Shown piece by piece: positions 1-6,545 of a stretch of DNA of 10,033 bases. The stretch is from assembly GCA_003230435.1 (NCBI GenBank), contig QIDW01000150.1, forward strand, positions 1 through 10,033, read 5' to 3'. A program made the position numbers and the translations under genes. Below the pieces are notes generated by a model that was not told the origin of the DNA, made no database searches, and saw nothing but the letters and a program-made list of their open reading frames with translations. Source of the stretch: Acidimicrobiia bacterium. GTDB lineage: Bacteria; Actinomycetota; Acidimicrobiia; Spongiisociales; ZC4RG35. The stretch's first letter is position 1. The number at the start of each line of letters is the position of its first letter.

Positions 1-19
1 GCACACGTTGGAACTCTCT

Positions 20-49
20 ATGGCACAAGTTGGGGAGCACACCTACAAT
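20..49 (+). promoter_or_regulatory. Candidate promoter of the mreBCD-mrdA-rodA operon
   Basis: A good -10 hexamer, TACAAT, is at 44-49 (5 of 6 matches to TATAAT). ATGGCA at 20-25 is a weaker -35 candidate (4 of 6 matches to TTGACA), with an 18-base spacer. This would place the transcript start near 56, between the -10 box and the gggag ribosome binding site at 65-69 that serves the ATG at 80. The geometry is self-consistent and argues that the in-frame codons before position 80 are not translated. It is inferred from sequence alone; hexamer matches of this quality also arise by chance. Confidence 0.4.
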
Positions 50-79
50 TCCGAAGTCCGCCCCGGGAGCTTCCCAGCT

Positions 80-1111
80 ATGGCTGAAACCCTTTTCTCT
101 TTTGCTGGCCAGGACATGGCCATTGACCTTGGCACTGCCAACACGCTCGTCTACGTGCGTGGCGGCGGCATCGTGCTCAATGAGCCGTCCGTGGTTGCGA
201 TCAACTCCCAAAACAGCAAGGCGCTGGCCGTCGGCATGGAGGCAAAGCGGATGATTGGCCGTACCCCGGCCCACATCACCGCGATTCGCCCCCTTCGTGA
301 TGGTGTCATCGCCGACTTCGATATCACCGAGAAGATGCTGCGCTATTTCATCCAGAAAGTGCATAAGCGCAAGTGGGCCCGTCCCCGCATAGTCGTCTGC
401 GTCCCATCCGGAATCACTCCCGTTGAGCGTCGTGCCGTCGAGGAGGCGGCCTACCACGCAGGTGCTCGTCGGGCGTACACGATCGAAGAACCGATGGCTG
501 CTGCCATCGGGTCGGGGCTACCGATTGGTGAACCGTCCGGTTCGATGATCGTCGACATTGGTGGTGGCACCACCGAAGTTGCGGTCATTTCACTCGGGGG
601 GATAGTCGTGTCTCGATCTATTCGGGTAGGCGGCGACGAACTTGACTCGTCGATCATCGACTGGATCAAAAAGGAGCACAACGTCCTCATAGGAGAGAGG
701 ACGGCCGAGCAACTCAAACTCGCAGTTGGCTCGGCATGGCCGTACGCGGACGAGCCTTCGGCCGAGGTCAGGGGTCGCGATCTGGTGACCGGTCTTCCCA
801 AAACGATCCTTCTGTCCAGTCCCGAGATCAGAGAAGCCATTGAGGAGCCGACTCAGGCAGTCGTGGACGCGGTCAAATACACACTCGACAAGACGCCCCC
901 TGAGCTGGCGGCGGACATTGTCGAACGTGGAATTGTGCTCACTGGAGGAGGAGCACTCTTGGTTGGGATAGACCATCGTCTGGCCCACGAGACGGGGATG
1001 CCCATTGTGACTGCGGCCAGGCCGCTGCAGTCTGTGGTGCTTGGCTCGGGGAAGTGCCTGGAGGAGTTTGACGCGTTGCACACGGTGCTGGCGTCGTCGG
1101 CCAGGCCATGA
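80..1111 (+). CDS. mreB: Rod shape-determining protein MreB
   Basis: MreB is a bacterial actin homologue that polymerises on the inner face of the membrane and guides the elongasome that makes lateral-wall peptidoglycan. The product is 343 residues from the ATG at 80, close to the roughly 340-350 usual in the family. Visible motifs are phosphate-1 IDLGTANT near residue 15, the conserved IEEPMAAAIG stretch, phosphate-2 DIGGGTTE from D159, and the adenosine motif TGGGA from T288. The reading frame is open upstream (TTG at 8, ATG at 20), but the first 24 extra residues have no MreB character. The homology starts just after the ATG at 80, which is preceded by gggag at 65-69. It is the first gene of an elongasome operon and ends 21 bases before mreC, in the same frame. 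Identity is certain; the start is likely. Confidence 0.97.
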   Translation: MAETLFSFAGQDMAIDLGTANTLVYVRGGGIVLNEPSVVAINSQNSKALAVGMEAKRMIGRTPAHITAIRPLRDGVIADFDITEKMLRYFIQKVHKRKWARPRIVVCVPSGITPVERRAVEEAAYHAGARRAYTIEEPMAAAIGSGLPIGEPSGSMIVDIGGGTTEVAVISLGGIVVSRSIRVGGDELDSSIIDWIKKEHNVLIGERTAEQLKLAVGSAWPYADEPSAEVRGRDLVTGLPKTILLSSPEIREAIEEPTQAVVDAVKYTLDKTPPELAADIVERGIVLTGGGALLVGIDHRLAHETGMPIVTAARPLQSVVLGSGKCLEEFDALHTVLASSARP

Positions 1112-1132
1112 TCCCTTCCACCGTCTCTTTCC

Positions 1133-2056
1133 ATGGTGAATAGAGAGCCCCGCGGCCACACACTCCCGCTACTCGTAACCCTGATCATATTTGGGGTGCT
1201 CCTGATGACTTTCGACGTTCGACTTCAGGGTGGTGGAGTAGTCGGCGTGCTTCGGACGGGCACCCAAACGATTGTCGCCCCGATGCAGAAGGCAGCTTCT
1301 TATGCTGTGAACCCGGTCGCCGACGTTATCGACTCGCTGTCGAACCTCTCGAATCTCCGTGAGGAGAACATCGCCCTCAGACGAGAGTTGACAGAGGCCG
1401 AGGCAGCGTTGGTCGGAGTTCAGGACCAACTGGCGCGACTCGAGCACTTCGAGCAGCTCTATGACATGGAGACGGCAGGCAACGAGATCGGTCGCACCGT
1501 CGCGAATGTGATAGGCCGGCCTGACGCCTTCGATGCTGCCCTTATCATCGACAAAGGGACCTCCGACGGCCTCGTCGTCGGTCAGCCGGTTGTCGACACC
1601 AACGGCTACGTCGTTGGGACCGTGAGAAGCGTCACCGGGGGTAGCGCAACCATCGTTCCCATCACTGCGGACCGTCAAGGCTTGACTGTGATAGTGGGGG
1701 ATCAGATAGGTTCTCTTCTGTCACAGGTGGCAACGGACGAGATGAGGCTCGAGGTTCTTGACGCCCGCGAACCTGTGCTCGCCGGCGACCGCGTTCTCAC
1801 CTCGGCCGTTTCAGCTAGCTTTCCCGCAGGTTTGCCGGTTGGCGTGGTCATCGGGGATGCGGTGCCGAGGATAGATGTGCTGACCACGGCCGTGGCTTTG
1901 TTTGTGAAGCCCGACACACTGCGCCTGGTCGTTGTCCTCGCATGGCCACCGGATCCCATCACGGCGAGTAGTGGCGAGGTGATCGGCCCAGCCGAGACGA
2001 CAACGACCACATCAGAGACTTCGACTACTACGACTACTGATAGGGGTGACTCATGA
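1133..2056 (+). CDS. mreC: Rod shape-determining protein MreC
   Basis: MreC is a bitopic membrane protein whose extracytoplasmic part binds and activates PBP2 in the elongasome. The 307-residue product has one N-terminal membrane anchor (about residues 11-29), a coiled-coil stretch with heptad-like spacing (about 70-108), and then the beta-rich MreC core, including the IIDKGTSDGLVVGQPV region near 138-153 typical of the family. The C-terminus is a low-complexity Thr-rich tail (residues 289-302 are Thr with a few Ser and Glu), probably disordered and outside the membrane. The 21 bases before the ATG are almost all pyrimidine and contain no Shine-Dalgarno sequence; GTG at 1136 is an alternative start. 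The stop overlaps the mreD start by 4 bases (ATGA), indicating translational coupling. Confidence 0.95.
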   Translation: MVNREPRGHTLPLLVTLIIFGVLLMTFDVRLQGGGVVGVLRTGTQTIVAPMQKAASYAVNPVADVIDSLSNLSNLREENIALRRELTEAEAALVGVQDQLARLEHFEQLYDMETAGNEIGRTVANVIGRPDAFDAALIIDKGTSDGLVVGQPVVDTNGYVVGTVRSVTGGSATIVPITADRQGLTVIVGDQIGSLLSQVATDEMRLEVLDAREPVLAGDRVLTSAVSASFPAGLPVGVVIGDAVPRIDVLTTAVALFVKPDTLRLVVVLAWPPDPITASSGEVIGPAETTTTTSETSTTTTTDRGDS

Positions 2057-2556
2057 GAATCCCTAAGAGTCTCATCGTCGCGACAGTTCTCATCTTTGCC
2101 GTCGTGATCCAAACCACCCTGTTCGGTCAGATACGCTACATAGCCCCTGACCTGGTGATGTTGGTCGTGATCCTTCTCGCCCTCACTCGAATTCGTCCCG
2201 AACTCGTACTCGGGGCTGCGTTCCTGTCGGGTTTGCTCGTCGACCTCCTTGGGTCGTCCCTTCTCGGGCTTCGCGCGATCGTTTTCACAACGGTTGCCTA
2301 CATCGCAGTACGGACCATGGAGCGTGCCGGGATTGGTCGGTTCACTGTGGCGCTGTGGGCGGGGATACTCACTCTCATCGGGGTTGTCCTCCTCGTTCTC
2401 ATCGGAACCCTGTTCGGACAGACCAGCCTCTTGGGTCCGAGCGTGGCAAGTCGGATACTTGTAGTGCCATTGGCAAATCTGCTGCTTGCCGGCCTGGCAG
2501 GCCCCCTATTCGTCAGGCTCGTCGACGGCGATGCGACGGCGTTCCGATTCTCATGA
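2053..2556 (+). CDS. mreD: Rod shape-determining protein MreD
   Basis: MreD is the small integral membrane partner of MreC in the elongasome. The 167-residue product is almost entirely hydrophobic, with about five or six predicted membrane segments (near 7-24, 30-45, 51-66, 72-90, 99-122 and 133-155). It carries the family's G..xD......G pattern with D64 and G72 (GLLVDLLGSSLLGL). Sequence conservation in MreD is low, so the call leans on topology, this motif and its place between mreC and the PBP2 gene. The start overlaps the end of mreC by 4 bases and has a purine-rich agggg at 2042-2046 with good spacing. The end overlaps the PBP2 start by 4 bases in the same ATGA arrangement. Confidence 0.92.
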   Translation: MRIPKSLIVATVLIFAVVIQTTLFGQIRYIAPDLVMLVVILLALTRIRPELVLGAAFLSGLLVDLLGSSLLGLRAIVFTTVAYIAVRTMERAGIGRFTVALWAGILTLIGVVLLVLIGTLFGQTSLLGPSVASRILVVPLANLLLAGLAGPLFVRLVDGDATAFRFS

Positions 2557-4520
2557 AATTTGCTGTCAGGCTCAGCATCCTCGGGACTGTGTTCGTCGTC
2601 ATGTTCTTGGTTGTGGGGCTCCGATTGTGGTTTGTCCAGGTTGCTGAAGGTCCTGCAATTGCCCGAGCGGCCGAGGAGCAGACCTGGATCCAGAAGACGA
2701 CCTACGCGCCAAGGGGAGACATCTACGACCGCAACGGAGTTCTGCTGGTTACAAGCCGCATGGTTCCCGCAGTGATGATAGACCGCACCTTCGTCCGACC
2801 GGAGGAGCGAGAAGAGCTGATCACGCGTCTTTCGGCGCTGCTCTCCATCGACGCCGACGAACTCGACGCGATCTATGAGGAGGAAGGAGTCAACGCTCGC
2901 TTCCAGGTAGCAACCGTATCCAGCGATCTCGCATATCAGATAAATGAGCAGCTCGATGTTCTTCCTGGAGTGGAGATAGCGCAGGTGCCTGAGCGTGTCT
3001 ATCTGTCGGGTCCTACGTTGGCGCATGTGATCGGCCATCTCGGGCTTCCTGACGAGGTTGACGTCGAAGAAAACCCCGATATCGACCGGAACCTCCGCAT
3101 TGGGAGGCTGGGTGTTGAGAGTTCCTACGACCGGTTCCTTCAGGGCACGTCTGGCATTTTGGAGTATCGGGTGAGACGTGGCGAGATCATCGATCAAAGG
3201 CCTCCCCTTGAACCGGTTCCCGGGGATTCCCTCGAACTCACCATTGATCTCGAACTGCAGCAACTCGTTGAGCTTGCCCTTGAAGACGGGATCGCCCTGT
3301 CCAACGCGGTCAAGGAGGCAAACCATGAGGATGGGGAGCCCGCGTTCACCGTGACGGAGAAGGCCGCCGCGGTGGTACTGGACCCCAATACGTTTGAGAT
3401 TCTGGCCCTCGCCTCTGTGCCGGACTTCGATCCGCAACTGTTTGCGGCTGGGATACACGCGGAGACCTACGCCGATCTGAACGAGCGGGAGGCACTGTTC
3501 AACAGGGCGATTGGTGGTCGTTACCCGCCGGCCTCGACATTCAAGGCGATCACATACACGGTGATAGAGGAGGAGAATCTTCCGTTTCCTGAGCGGGATG
3601 ATGTTGATACAGCCAACCGCTTGGTCAACTGCGACGGAAAGTTCATTCTCCCCGACCTAACCGACGGCTCTCAACAGGTGAAGCGTGACTGGTACGACGG
3701 TCGTTTCAGTTTCGGTTGGCTTGACATTCATGGCGCCCTTCAGAACTCATGTAACAAGTTCTTCTGGGCGGCTGGACTTGGCGCGTATCTAGCCCTGGAC
3801 GGAACGGCGAGAGAGACGGTGATGCAGGACTGGGCCGCTGATCTCGGATACGGGTCGGCAACGGGCATCGATCTCGGCGGTGAAATCGACGGCACCATCC
3901 CAAGCAGAGCAGAATTCGAGCGCAGGGCCGAGATACAGAGGGAGAATCCAGACGCCGGTCTGCTGCATCCAAGCCGCCTCGAAGAGGGCGGGGCCATTTG
4001 GCAAGGTGGAGACCTGATGGACTTTGCCATCGGCCAGGGAACATTTGAGGCCACACCCCTTCAGGTGGCGGTGTCCTATGCGGTCCTGGCAAACGGTGGA
4101 CGTGTAATGGAACCGCGAGTCGTGAGTCGGGTGATCGACTCGTCGGGCGACACGGTGCAGGAGATCAGTTCGCCGAATGTGCGGACGGTCCCGATAACTT
4201 CGGCCACACGTTTATCCCTTCTATCCGACCTGGGTCGGGTGGTGAGCTCAGGCACGGCTAGGGCCGCGTTCGGCGAGTTCGGCGACGGTCTCGACCAGAT
4301 TGGCGGCAAGACCGGGACTGCTGAGATTTCCGGGAACAAGGACCCCCATGCCTGGTTCGTCGGTGTTGCCCCGCTGGACAACCCGCAGTACATAGTGGTA
4401 GTCCTCGTGGAAGAGGGCGGTTCTGGTGGAAGGATCGCGGCACCCGTGGCACGGCACATACTTCAATACCTGATGGGCAATGAGCCCACCCCGATCGTCG
4501 AAGGCGAGGAGGCGGACTGA
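2553..4520 (+). CDS. mrdA: Penicillin-binding protein 2 (class B transpeptidase, elongasome)
   Basis: This is the D,D-transpeptidase that cross-links lateral-wall peptidoglycan as the partner of RodA. From the ATG at 2553 it has 655 residues, normal for PBP2. It has a short cytoplasmic N-terminus, a membrane anchor (about 7-24), the PBP dimer domain beginning with RGDIYDRNG at R54, then the transpeptidase domain. All three active-site motifs are intact: SxxK as S328-T-F-K331, SxN as S399-C-N401, and KTG as K586-T-G588. The frame stays open for 66 codons further upstream, but those codons lie inside mreD in another frame, and the ATG overlapping the mreD stop (ATGA) gives the expected anchor. 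No clear Shine-Dalgarno sequence precedes it, consistent with translational coupling to mreD. It has no PASTA domains. The end overlaps rodA by one base (TGATG). Confidence 0.96.
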   Translation: MKFAVRLSILGTVFVVMFLVVGLRLWFVQVAEGPAIARAAEEQTWIQKTTYAPRGDIYDRNGVLLVTSRMVPAVMIDRTFVRPEEREELITRLSALLSIDADELDAIYEEEGVNARFQVATVSSDLAYQINEQLDVLPGVEIAQVPERVYLSGPTLAHVIGHLGLPDEVDVEENPDIDRNLRIGRLGVESSYDRFLQGTSGILEYRVRRGEIIDQRPPLEPVPGDSLELTIDLELQQLVELALEDGIALSNAVKEANHEDGEPAFTVTEKAAAVVLDPNTFEILALASVPDFDPQLFAAGIHAETYADLNEREALFNRAIGGRYPPASTFKAITYTVIEEENLPFPERDDVDTANRLVNCDGKFILPDLTDGSQQVKRDWYDGRFSFGWLDIHGALQNSCNKFFWAAGLGAYLALDGTARETVMQDWAADLGYGSATGIDLGGEIDGTIPSRAEFERRAEIQRENPDAGLLHPSRLEEGGAIWQGGDLMDFAIGQGTFEATPLQVAVSYAVLANGGRVMEPRVVSRVIDSSGDTVQEISSPNVRTVPITSATRLSLLSDLGRVVSSGTARAAFGEFGDGLDQIGGKTGTAEISGNKDPHAWFVGVAPLDNPQYIVVVLVEEGGSGGRIAAPVARHILQYLMGNEPTPIVEGEEAD

Positions 4521-5674
4521 TGACTGTCCTCACCAGAATCGGCGAGGTTGCGGTCGTCCGGCGTGACAACAAGTTCGACCGCATTCTCTTCGCAACGATG
4601 CTCGCCCTGTCCGGATTCGGGCTGCTGATGATCTACTCGGCCACTCGTGACTCCGGCACCTTTTCGATGGAACGCCAGATGATCTTCGTTGCGGCTGGCC
4701 TGATCATCTATCTCGTGGCTTCCAACATCGACTATCGCGAGTACCGGGGGATCATCCCAGGCATTGTGGTGGTGACGCTGCTGCTGCTTCTGGCGGTCTT
4801 CGCGTTTGATCCGGTGAACAGCGTCAACCGGTGGATCCCGCTCGGATTCTTCAATCTTCAACCCGCGGAGTTTGCCAAGGTGGTCGTGATAGTGGTTCTG
4901 GCCAGCCACCTCGCACCCTCGAGCCGGGACGAGCTCAGACCGAGAACCATGAGCTGGCAGAAGGTGTTGCAGGCTGTCGTCATCGTTGCGATTCCTGCTG
5001 CTCTCGTCTACATGCAGCCCGACCTCGGCACGACTCTCGTGTTCGGTTTCATCCTGTTCGCGATGCTCTTCGTCTCCGGCTCAACATGGAGACAGCTGGT
5101 TTCGCTGCTGGCGGCTCTGGTCCTTGGTGTCCTGGCTGTTCTGCAACTCGGTCTGTTGACCGGGTATCAAATCGATCGTCTCCGGGTCCTGTTCGATTCG
5201 AACATCGACCCGCAGGGGATCGGCTACCAACTTCGGCAATCGAAGAACGCCATCGGATCGGGTCAGCTATTTGGGAAAGGTTTGTTCCGGGAGGGAACCC
5301 TGACCGACTTCAACTACGTGCCTGAGCAAGAGAACGACTTCATATTCACGGCGGTCGGTGAGCAACTCGGTTTGATCGGCGGCCTGCTTGTCCTGGCAGC
5401 CTTCGGGATCATCGTGTGGCGTCTGCTGGTCATTTCGGCGAACTCCAGAGATCGATTCGGTGCCCTCATTGCTGCTGGGGTGGCAGCAATGGTGATGTTC
5501 CATGTCTTCATCAACATCGGGATGACAATCGGAGTGATGCCTGTTACCGGTCTACCTCTCCCGTTCCTGAGCCAGGGTGGATCGTTCTACATGTCGATGG
5601 CGCTAGCTCTCGGCATCGCCAACTCCGTCTGGTTGATGAAGACCCCGGTCCCCGGCGAGAACCAACTGACCTGA
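4520..5674 (+). CDS. rodA: Peptidoglycan glycosyltransferase RodA (SEDS family)
   Basis: RodA polymerises lipid II into glycan strands together with PBP2 during cell elongation. The 384-residue product is a polytopic membrane protein with about ten hydrophobic segments, the normal size and shape for the SEDS family. Family motifs include QPDLGTT with D168, and the PEQENDFIF loop with D273, which aligns with the catalytic aspartate known from E. coli RodA and FtsW. The C-terminal signature TGLPLPFLSQGGS is also present. Pairing with the PBP2 gene and mreBCD supports RodA over FtsW. The start is firm: AGGAGG at 4507-4512 lies 7 bases before the ATG, the strongest ribosome binding site in this operon, and the ATG overlaps the mrdA stop by one base. 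It is the last gene of the elongasome cluster; no clear terminator follows it. Confidence 0.95.
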   Translation: MTVLTRIGEVAVVRRDNKFDRILFATMLALSGFGLLMIYSATRDSGTFSMERQMIFVAAGLIIYLVASNIDYREYRGIIPGIVVVTLLLLLAVFAFDPVNSVNRWIPLGFFNLQPAEFAKVVVIVVLASHLAPSSRDELRPRTMSWQKVLQAVVIVAIPAALVYMQPDLGTTLVFGFILFAMLFVSGSTWRQLVSLLAALVLGVLAVLQLGLLTGYQIDRLRVLFDSNIDPQGIGYQLRQSKNAIGSGQLFGKGLFREGTLTDFNYVPEQENDFIFTAVGEQLGLIGGLLVLAAFGIIVWRLLVISANSRDRFGALIAAGVAAMVMFHVFINIGMTIGVMPVTGLPLPFLSQGGSFYMSMALALGIANSVWLMKTPVPGENQLT

Positions 5675-5679
5675 GCTCT

Positions 5680-5688
5680 TGTTAGCCT
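5680..5688 (+). promoter_or_regulatory. Extended -10 promoter motif, probably leaderless tdk promoter
   Basis: TGTTAGCCT matches the extended -10 pattern TGnTAnnnT. The hexamer TAGCCT ends 8 bases before the ATG at 5697, so transcription starting the usual 6-9 bases downstream would begin at or next to the ATG itself. That is the geometry of leaderless mRNAs, which are common in actinobacteria. The 8 bases between the hexamer and the ATG contain only C and G, with no ribosome binding site. I see no convincing -35 hexamer; extended -10 promoters often lack one. A 10-base match, TGTTAGCCTC, recurs at 6305-6314. Confidence 0.5.
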
Positions 5689-5696
5689 CGCCCCCC

Positions 5697-6287
5697 ATGT
5701 TCAGACGGAGCGCAGACGGATGGGTCGAAGTCATCTGTGGCCCAATGTTCTCCGGAAAGAGCGAGGAGCTGATTCGCAGGGTGACTCGCTCGAAGATCGC
5801 CAGAATTCCCGTCCAGGTGTTCAAGCCGCAGCTCGACGACCGATACGCCGATACAGAGGTCGTCTCCCATTCGTCCATGAGGGTGGAGGCCACCCCGGTG
5901 AACGGATCCCTCGAACTTCTCAAGGCGATTGCCGACACCACTGAGGTGATCGGGATCGACGAGGGCCAGTTCTTTGATGACGGCTTGGTGGACATCGTCG
6001 ACAACCTCGCTGCCACCGGAATGCAGGTGATCATCGCCGGACTGGACACTGACTACCTACGCCGACCGTTCGAACCGATTCCATCACTCTGTGATCGAGC
6101 GGAATACGTCACGAAGATGCTGGCCGTCTGTCATCGATGCGGGGGCCCTGGCATGTACACGCAGCGAATTGTCCGGTCCGATGATCTTGTGGTGCTGGGT
6201 GATCTCGACGCCTATGAGGCCCGGTGCCGCATGTGTTACGACCCAACAGAGCCCGAGCAGCCTGAGCTCGGGTTGAACGGTGAATAG
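5697..6287 (+). CDS. tdk: Thymidine kinase, type II (TK1-like)
   Basis: It phosphorylates thymidine to dTMP with ATP in the cytoplasmic nucleotide salvage pathway. From the ATG at 5697 the product is 196 residues, normal for the tetrameric TK1-like family. Visible elements are the P-loop GPMFSGKS (residues 15-22), the DEGQFF motif with E89 in the place of the catalytic base, and the structural zinc site with C145-x2-C148 and C177-x2-C180. The frame can be extended six codons to a TTG at 5679, but that codon lies inside the promoter-like motif; the ATG fits better. The usual motif residue Ala is Gly here (DEGQ instead of DEAQ), which is conservative. The gene lies 22 bases after rodA and is functionally unrelated to either neighbour. 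It probably has its own promoter, with some readthrough from rodA likely. Confidence 0.95.
   Translation: MFRRSADGWVEVICGPMFSGKSEELIRRVTRSKIARIPVQVFKPQLDDRYADTEVVSHSSMRVEATPVNGSLELLKAIADTTEVIGIDEGQFFDDGLVDIVDNLAATGMQVIIAGLDTDYLRRPFEPIPSLCDRAEYVTKMLAVCHRCGGPGMYTQRIVRSDDLVVLGDLDAYEARCRMCYDPTEPEQPELGLNGE
6250..6274 (+). other. GC-rich hairpin at the 3' end of tdk
   Basis: CCCGAGC (6252-6258) and GCTCGGG (6266-6272) are perfect complements around a 7-base loop. The stem extends outward by one G-U and one A-U pair. It lies inside the last codons of tdk (the PEQPELG region) and is not followed by a U-tract, so it is not a standard intrinsic terminator. It could stabilise the 3' end of the tdk mRNA, act as a U-less terminator, or be an accident of Pro/Glu/Leu codons. 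Confidence 0.3.
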
Positions 6288-6304
6288 GCCCAGCAACGAC
6301 CGTC

Positions 6305-6313
6305 TGTTAGCCT
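6305..6313 (+). promoter_or_regulatory. Extended -10 promoter motif, candidate promoter for RNase E/G
   Basis: TGTTAGCCT (6305-6313) is identical to the extended -10 motif ahead of tdk, and the match runs one base further (C at 6314). A transcript from here would start near 6320, where no start codon exists. The first large gene downstream starts at 6546, so this promoter would yield a leader of about 225 bases. No clear -35 hexamer is visible at 16-18 bases upstream. Confidence 0.42.
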
Positions 6314-6350
6314 CTCCTCAGTCCGCCGGACGCGACGAATTCTTTTTTCC

Positions 6351-6379
6351 TGGAGTGTCATCGGTGATGAACACCACCA
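6351..6379 (+). other. Hairpin in the RNase E/G leader
   Basis: GTGTCATC (6355-6362) pairs with GATGA plus CAC (6366-6374) around a 3-base GGT loop, with A6371 bulged. TGG (6351-6353) pairs with CCA (6377-6379) across a small internal loop, giving about 11 base pairs in total. It directly follows a T-rich run and overlaps an ATG at 6367. No role is known. Confidence 0.35.
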
Positions 6380-6416
6380 GTACTCGGTCGCAACATTCGA
6401 CCAGTAGAAATCTCAA

Positions 6417-6539
6417 ATGCATCCAGCCCCAGCGTGGGCGGTTGGTTGCGCGTCCGCTGGCTCATCACTTCATGGGTCGGGCACCCACCAGGAACCGGGT
6501 GATCTCGACCTGCCAGCTAGCGAATTCCCAGAGGAGTGA
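6417..6539 (+). CDS. Possible 40-codon upstream ORF before RNase E/G (doubtful)
   Basis: An ATG at 6417 opens a 40-codon frame ending in TGA at 6537-6539, directly after the GAGGAG ribosome binding site and 6 bases before the RNase E/G start. The predicted peptide starts MHPAPAWAVG and ends in an acidic stretch. It resembles no protein I recognise and has no membrane segment. There is no Shine-Dalgarno sequence before its ATG, and an open run of this length is not unusual at this base composition. The only argument for it is its position: ribosomes finishing it would sit on the RNase E/G initiation site. A leader peptide is possible but chance is the default explanation. Confidence 0.15.
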   Translation: MHPAPAWAVGCASAGSSLHGSGTHQEPGDLDLPASEFPEE

Positions 6540-6545
6540 AATTGT

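Larger units (their letters stand above)
6320..6545 (+). promoter_or_regulatory. Long, probably structured 5' leader of the RNase E/G gene
   Basis: This is the only gap in the window longer than 150 bases. After the candidate transcript start near 6320 it holds a T-rich run (tcttttttcc, 6341-6350), a bulged hairpin (6351-6379), a second stem formed by CCAGCG (6429-6434) and CGCTGG (6455-6460), a possible 40-codon upstream ORF (6417-6539), and a strong ribosome binding site GAGGAG (6531-6536) 9 bases before the RNase start. E. coli rne is known to be autoregulated through cleavage of its long structured 5' UTR; a similar role here is inference by analogy only. No match to a known riboswitch class was recognised. 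Confidence 0.35.

Noticed and set aside
8..79. N-terminal extension of MreB from TTG at 8 or ATG at 20
   Set aside because: The extra residues lack family similarity, and a -10 box and a ribosome binding site lie inside this stretch, pointing to the ATG at 80.
2298..3458. Long open frame on the minus strand (386 codons) across mreD and mrdA
   Set aside because: It is fully antisense to two confidently identified genes with intact motifs, shows no recognisable domain and has no ribosome binding site worth noting. It is a by-product of codon usage in the plus-strand genes.
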